From Acidobacteriota bacterium (GTDB lineage: Bacteria; Acidobacteriota; Aminicenantia; UBA2199): a DNA stretch of 7,994 nucleotides. The position numbers were made by a program, and so were the translations under genes. The stretch is from positions 1 through 7,994 of the forward strand of contig JAQUQF010000074.1 of NCBI GenBank assembly GCA_028749105.1, read 5' to 3'. Below are positions 6,194-7,994 of this stretch, one piece after another. Each line of letters starts with the position of its first letter. The first letter of the stretch is position 1. Under the pieces are notes generated by a model. The model ran no database searches and was not told the origin of the DNA. It saw only the letters and a list, made by a program, of their open reading frames with translations.

Positions 6194-6766
6194 CTAGGGC
6201 CGATAGGCGAAAAAGTCGGATTCGGGGCTGGCCAGCCACTGCGCCAGCGTGCGCGCCCGTCCGTCCTTCTCGGAAAGCACGGGATTATTCACCGGCCAGC
6301 TTATGTCCAGGGCAGGATCGTTCCACAGGATCCCCGACTCGGCCTGGCTGTTGTAGATGCCGGTGCACTTGTACTGGATCTCGGCCACGTCGGAGAGGAC
6401 GCAGAAGCCGCGGGCAAACCCGGCCGGGGCATAGACCTGCTTCTTGTTCCTGTCCGACGCCTCGATGCCGAACCACTGGCCGATGGTGGGCGAGCCCTTG
6501 CGGATGTCGACAGCCACCAGGAAGGCGCTGCCCAGGGTCACGCGCATCAGCTTGCCCATGGGCGGCTGCCACTGGAAATGGAGGCCGCGCAAGACCCCTT
6601 TCTGGGAGCGCGAGTGGTTGTCCTGGACGAAATCGGTCGGCAATCCCAAGGCCTGGAACTGGTCGGCGCGGTAGACTTCCATGAAGAAGCCGCGCTCGTC
6701 CTCGAACACGTCGGGCTCGATGACCACCAGGCCGTTGAGGTGGCGGGAAGCGATCTTGATCTGCAT
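6194..6766 (-). CDS. rmlC: dTDP-4-dehydrorhamnose 3,5-epimerase
   Basis: RmlC epimerises C3 and C5 of dTDP-4-keto-6-deoxyglucose, the third step of dTDP-L-rhamnose synthesis, as a cytosolic cupin dimer. The 190-residue protein is family length. It shows EDERGFF (22-28), the RGLHFQ motif with catalytic H63, a KLMRVT strand (72-77), QYKCTGIYN with catalytic Y132, and WNDPALDISWP followed by SEKD. Where many relatives have AHGF, this protein has FARGF with Arg at 119. Start is ATG 6766 with AAGGAG 6 nt upstream; an in-frame extension to 6808 has no comparable site and runs into the probable promoter. It is first of the compact rmlC-epimerase-rmlD set. Confidence 0.96.
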   Translation of the reverse strand: MQIKIASRHLNGLVVIEPDVFEDERGFFMEVYRADQFQALGLPTDFVQDNHSRSQKGVLRGLHFQWQPPMGKLMRVTLGSAFLVAVDIRKGSPTIGQWFGIEASDRNKKQVYAPAGFARGFCVLSDVAEIQYKCTGIYNSQAESGILWNDPALDISWPVNNPVLSEKDGRARTLAQWLASPESDFFAYRP

Positions 6767-6799
6767 TGGTTGCTCCTTGGCCGGGATATCTGTTTTCAG

Positions 6800-6825
6800 T
6801 TTATACAAATCAGCGGAAAAGTCAA
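6800..6825 (-). promoter_or_regulatory. Candidate promoter of the rmlC unit
   Basis: On the minus strand TTGACT (complement of 6820-6825) and TATAAA (complement of 6800-6805) match consensus well but are only 14 nt apart, shorter than the usual 16-18. They lie in an 83-bp gap, 34 nt upstream of the rmlC ATG. A standard sigma factor would use this poorly unless one hexamer is shifted. Confidence 0.3.
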
Positions 6826-6849
6826 GCGGGAAGGGGCTCGCAGCCTAGG

Positions 6850-7434
6850 TTAAAGCTTTTTCAATACCTTGATGCACTCGTTGCGCAAGGATTTCAGCGG
6901 CTTCTCCTCGACCGATTCCAGGGCTTTGATGCGCAGCTTTCTCTCCAGCTCGCGGGCGACCTCATCTTCTTGAGTATCGCGGAGGTAGCTGCCCAGCAGC
7001 GGCTCCAGGTTCGGGAACAAGGCGCGATTTTCCCCCAACTCCTGAAGGAACATCCTGGGATTGAAGGCGATCAGGCTGCCGAGGATCTTGATCAAGCCCA
7101 CTTCGAAGGCACCATAGGAGATCGTGTACAGCCGAAAGCCCAGCTTGATGGCATTGGCATTGCCGGAATATATCTCCCCTTCGAGCACACCCAGGTGCTC
7201 GGAAATGGAGTTGATGGAGGCGAAACCGTCCTTGATGTCCAGGATCTTTTCCTTCTCGGGAAGCAGGGCGAGCATTTTCCCGGCGCCCTCCTCACTGGGA
7301 GCATTGAAATAGGCGTTCCAGGCTTCATCCAGCCCCTTCCAGTCGATTGCGGGCGAGCCGCTCTGCGCACTCAGGATCGTCACCGCCGTCAGCAGCAATC
7401 CGAGCGCGCACACTGAAGTCAAACGTCGCATCAT
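6850..7434 (-). CDS. Predicted secreted protein of unknown function
   Basis: I do not recognise a family. The 194-residue protein begins with a classic Sec signal: MMRR, a hydrophobic core at about 8-22 (LGLLLTAVTI included), and a likely cleavage after LSA (residue 23) before QSG. There is no lipobox cysteine. The mature part of about 170 residues is mostly helical, with one hydrophobic stretch (EVGLIKILGSLIAF, 111-124). It ends in a charged region rich in Lys, Arg and Glu. A periplasmic location is expected. GGAGGA (complement of 7440-7445) sits 5 nt before ATG 7434; ATG 7431 directly follows. It has its own promoter and is separated by 83 bp from rmlC, so it may not belong functionally to the sugar genes. 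Confidence 0.8.
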   Translation of the reverse strand: MMRRLTSVCALGLLLTAVTILSAQSGSPAIDWKGLDEAWNAYFNAPSEEGAGKMLALLPEKEKILDIKDGFASINSISEHLGVLEGEIYSGNANAIKLGFRLYTISYGAFEVGLIKILGSLIAFNPRMFLQELGENRALFPNLEPLLGSYLRDTQEDEVARELERKLRIKALESVEEKPLKSLRNECIKVLKKL

Positions 7435-7472
7435 GCCGTTCCTCCAGTATGATTTGGAAATTCCATGAGTAA

Positions 7473-7500
7473 ATTATAAACAAAAATAAAACATTTACAA
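7473..7500 (-). promoter_or_regulatory. Promoter of the secreted-protein gene
   Basis: On the minus strand TTGTAA (complement of 7495-7500) is followed after 16 nt by a perfect TATAAT (complement of 7473-7478). It lies in an AT-rich gap, with initiation expected near 7466. The leader to the ATG at 7434 is about 30 nt and holds the GGAGGA site. This is the best promoter in the window. Confidence 0.6.
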
Positions 7501-7532
7501 CTGCTTTTGAATTTTTTTAATTATTTCAGCGA

Positions 7533-7994
7533 TTACTCGTATTTGACGGCGTCCACGACCGATATGGCGGCCGCCTTGCGCGAAGGGAGCAGGGTGGCCA
7601 GGAAACTGATCAGCAGGGACACAAAAACAATCGCTCCCAGGTCGAAGAGGCCGATGTGGAACGGGACGAAGCTGACCTGGTAGATCTCGGGCGGGACCTT
7701 GATCAGCTCGTAGCGATTGGCCAGGAAGCAGAAGCCCAGGCCCAATATGACCCCCAGGGCCGTGCCGAGCACGCCGATGACGGCCCCCTGCAGGAAGAAG
7801 ATCCTGCGGATCTGGGCGGCGGTCGTCCCGTAGGAGAGCAGGATGCCGATGTCCTTGATCTTCTGCATGACGAGCAGGATCAGTCCGGCCACGATGTTCA
7901 GCGAGGCCACGACAATGATCAGGGCCAGCGTGAAGAAGAGCACGGTCTTCTCAAGCTTCAGGGCCGAATACAGGGATTGGTTCAGCTCCCTCCT
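7533..7994 (-). CDS. LolC/LolE-family lipoprotein-releasing permease, C-terminal part
   Basis: This is the membrane subunit of the ABC machine that extracts lipoproteins from the inner membrane for outer-membrane delivery. Only the last 153 residues are inside the window; the frame is open to base 7994 and the true start is beyond it. The visible part starts with LNQSLYSALKLEKT, the conserved block before the FtsX-type domain. It has three transmembrane segments: LFFTLALIIVVASLNIVAGLI, the GAVIGVLGTALGVILGLGFC helix, and the FDLGAIVFVSLLISFLATLL helix. A cytoplasmic IGILLSYGTT coupling helix lies between the first two, and the protein ends in PSRKAAAISVVDAVKYE. The last block is characteristic of LolC/LolE and separates it from MacB. 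C and E cannot be told apart from this fragment. GTG 7943 is an internal codon, not the start. Confidence 0.9.
   Translation of the reverse strand, partial: RRELNQSLYSALKLEKTVLFFTLALIIVVASLNIVAGLILLVMQKIKDIGILLSYGTTAAQIRRIFFLQGAVIGVLGTALGVILGLGFCFLANRYELIKVPPEIYQVSFVPFHIGLFDLGAIVFVSLLISFLATLLPSRKAAAISVVDAVKYE

Noticed and set aside
5089..6684. 531-codon plus-strand open frame opposite the epimerase and rmlC genes
   Set aside because: It spans two well-supported genes on the other strand and its translation has no domain; it is a codon-bias artefact.
6835..6845. GGCT-CGC-AGCC hairpin after the secreted-protein gene as a terminator
   Set aside because: Only four base pairs and no T tract on the minus strand after it.
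7533..7943. Reading the permease fragment as a short complete gene starting at GTG 7943
   Set aside because: The frame stays open to the window edge and the upstream residues (LNQSLYSALKLEKT) are conserved LolC/LolE sequence.
1..7994. CRISPR array, integrase/attachment site, toxin-antitoxin or defence cassette
   Set aside because: No regularly spaced repeats, no second tRNA 3' copy, and no protein motifs of such systems on either strand.

Overview
The window is GC-rich bacterial DNA. A LolC/LolE-family permease at the right edge points to a diderm (Gram-negative-type) organism. The tRNA gene carries no encoded CCA. I cannot assign a phylum from the sequence. An Acidobacteriota- or Aminicenantota-like lineage would fit the protein flavour, but that is only an impression.

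Layout. The left edge (1-122) is a short non-coding leader with a 12-bp direct repeat, a perfect AT palindrome and a likely promoter. It leads into a complete tRNA-Lys(CTT) at 123-195, followed by a small hairpin. A plus-strand, tightly packed four-gene unit then runs from 327 to 4315. It contains a YghO/bacterial-ceramide-synthase-like GNAT-fold acyltransferase, a small helical protein of unknown function, a GT4-type glycosyltransferase and a GT2-type, rhamnosyltransferase-like glycosyltransferase. The last three genes overlap end to start (8 and 4 nt), so they are probably translationally coupled.

From the right come minus-strand genes: the 3' part of a lolC/lolE gene (7533-7994), a secreted protein of unknown function with its own good promoter (6850-7434), and a compact three-gene set. 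That set is rmlC (6194-6766), an extended-SDR sugar-nucleotide epimerase (5218-6180) and an rmlD-like reductase (4326-5210). The two units converge with only 10 bp between stop codons.

How it fits together. RmlC and RmlD are the last two steps of dTDP-L-rhamnose synthesis, and the SDR between them probably makes or modifies another activated sugar. The two glycosyltransferases on the other strand would use such donors on a surface glycan or glycolipid. The acyltransferase at the head of that unit raises the possibility that the acceptor is a lipid. rmlA and rmlB are not in the window. Nothing here is a mobile element, CRISPR array or defence system that I can support. The least explained items are the small helical protein embedded in the glycosyltransferase unit and the secreted orphan protein.
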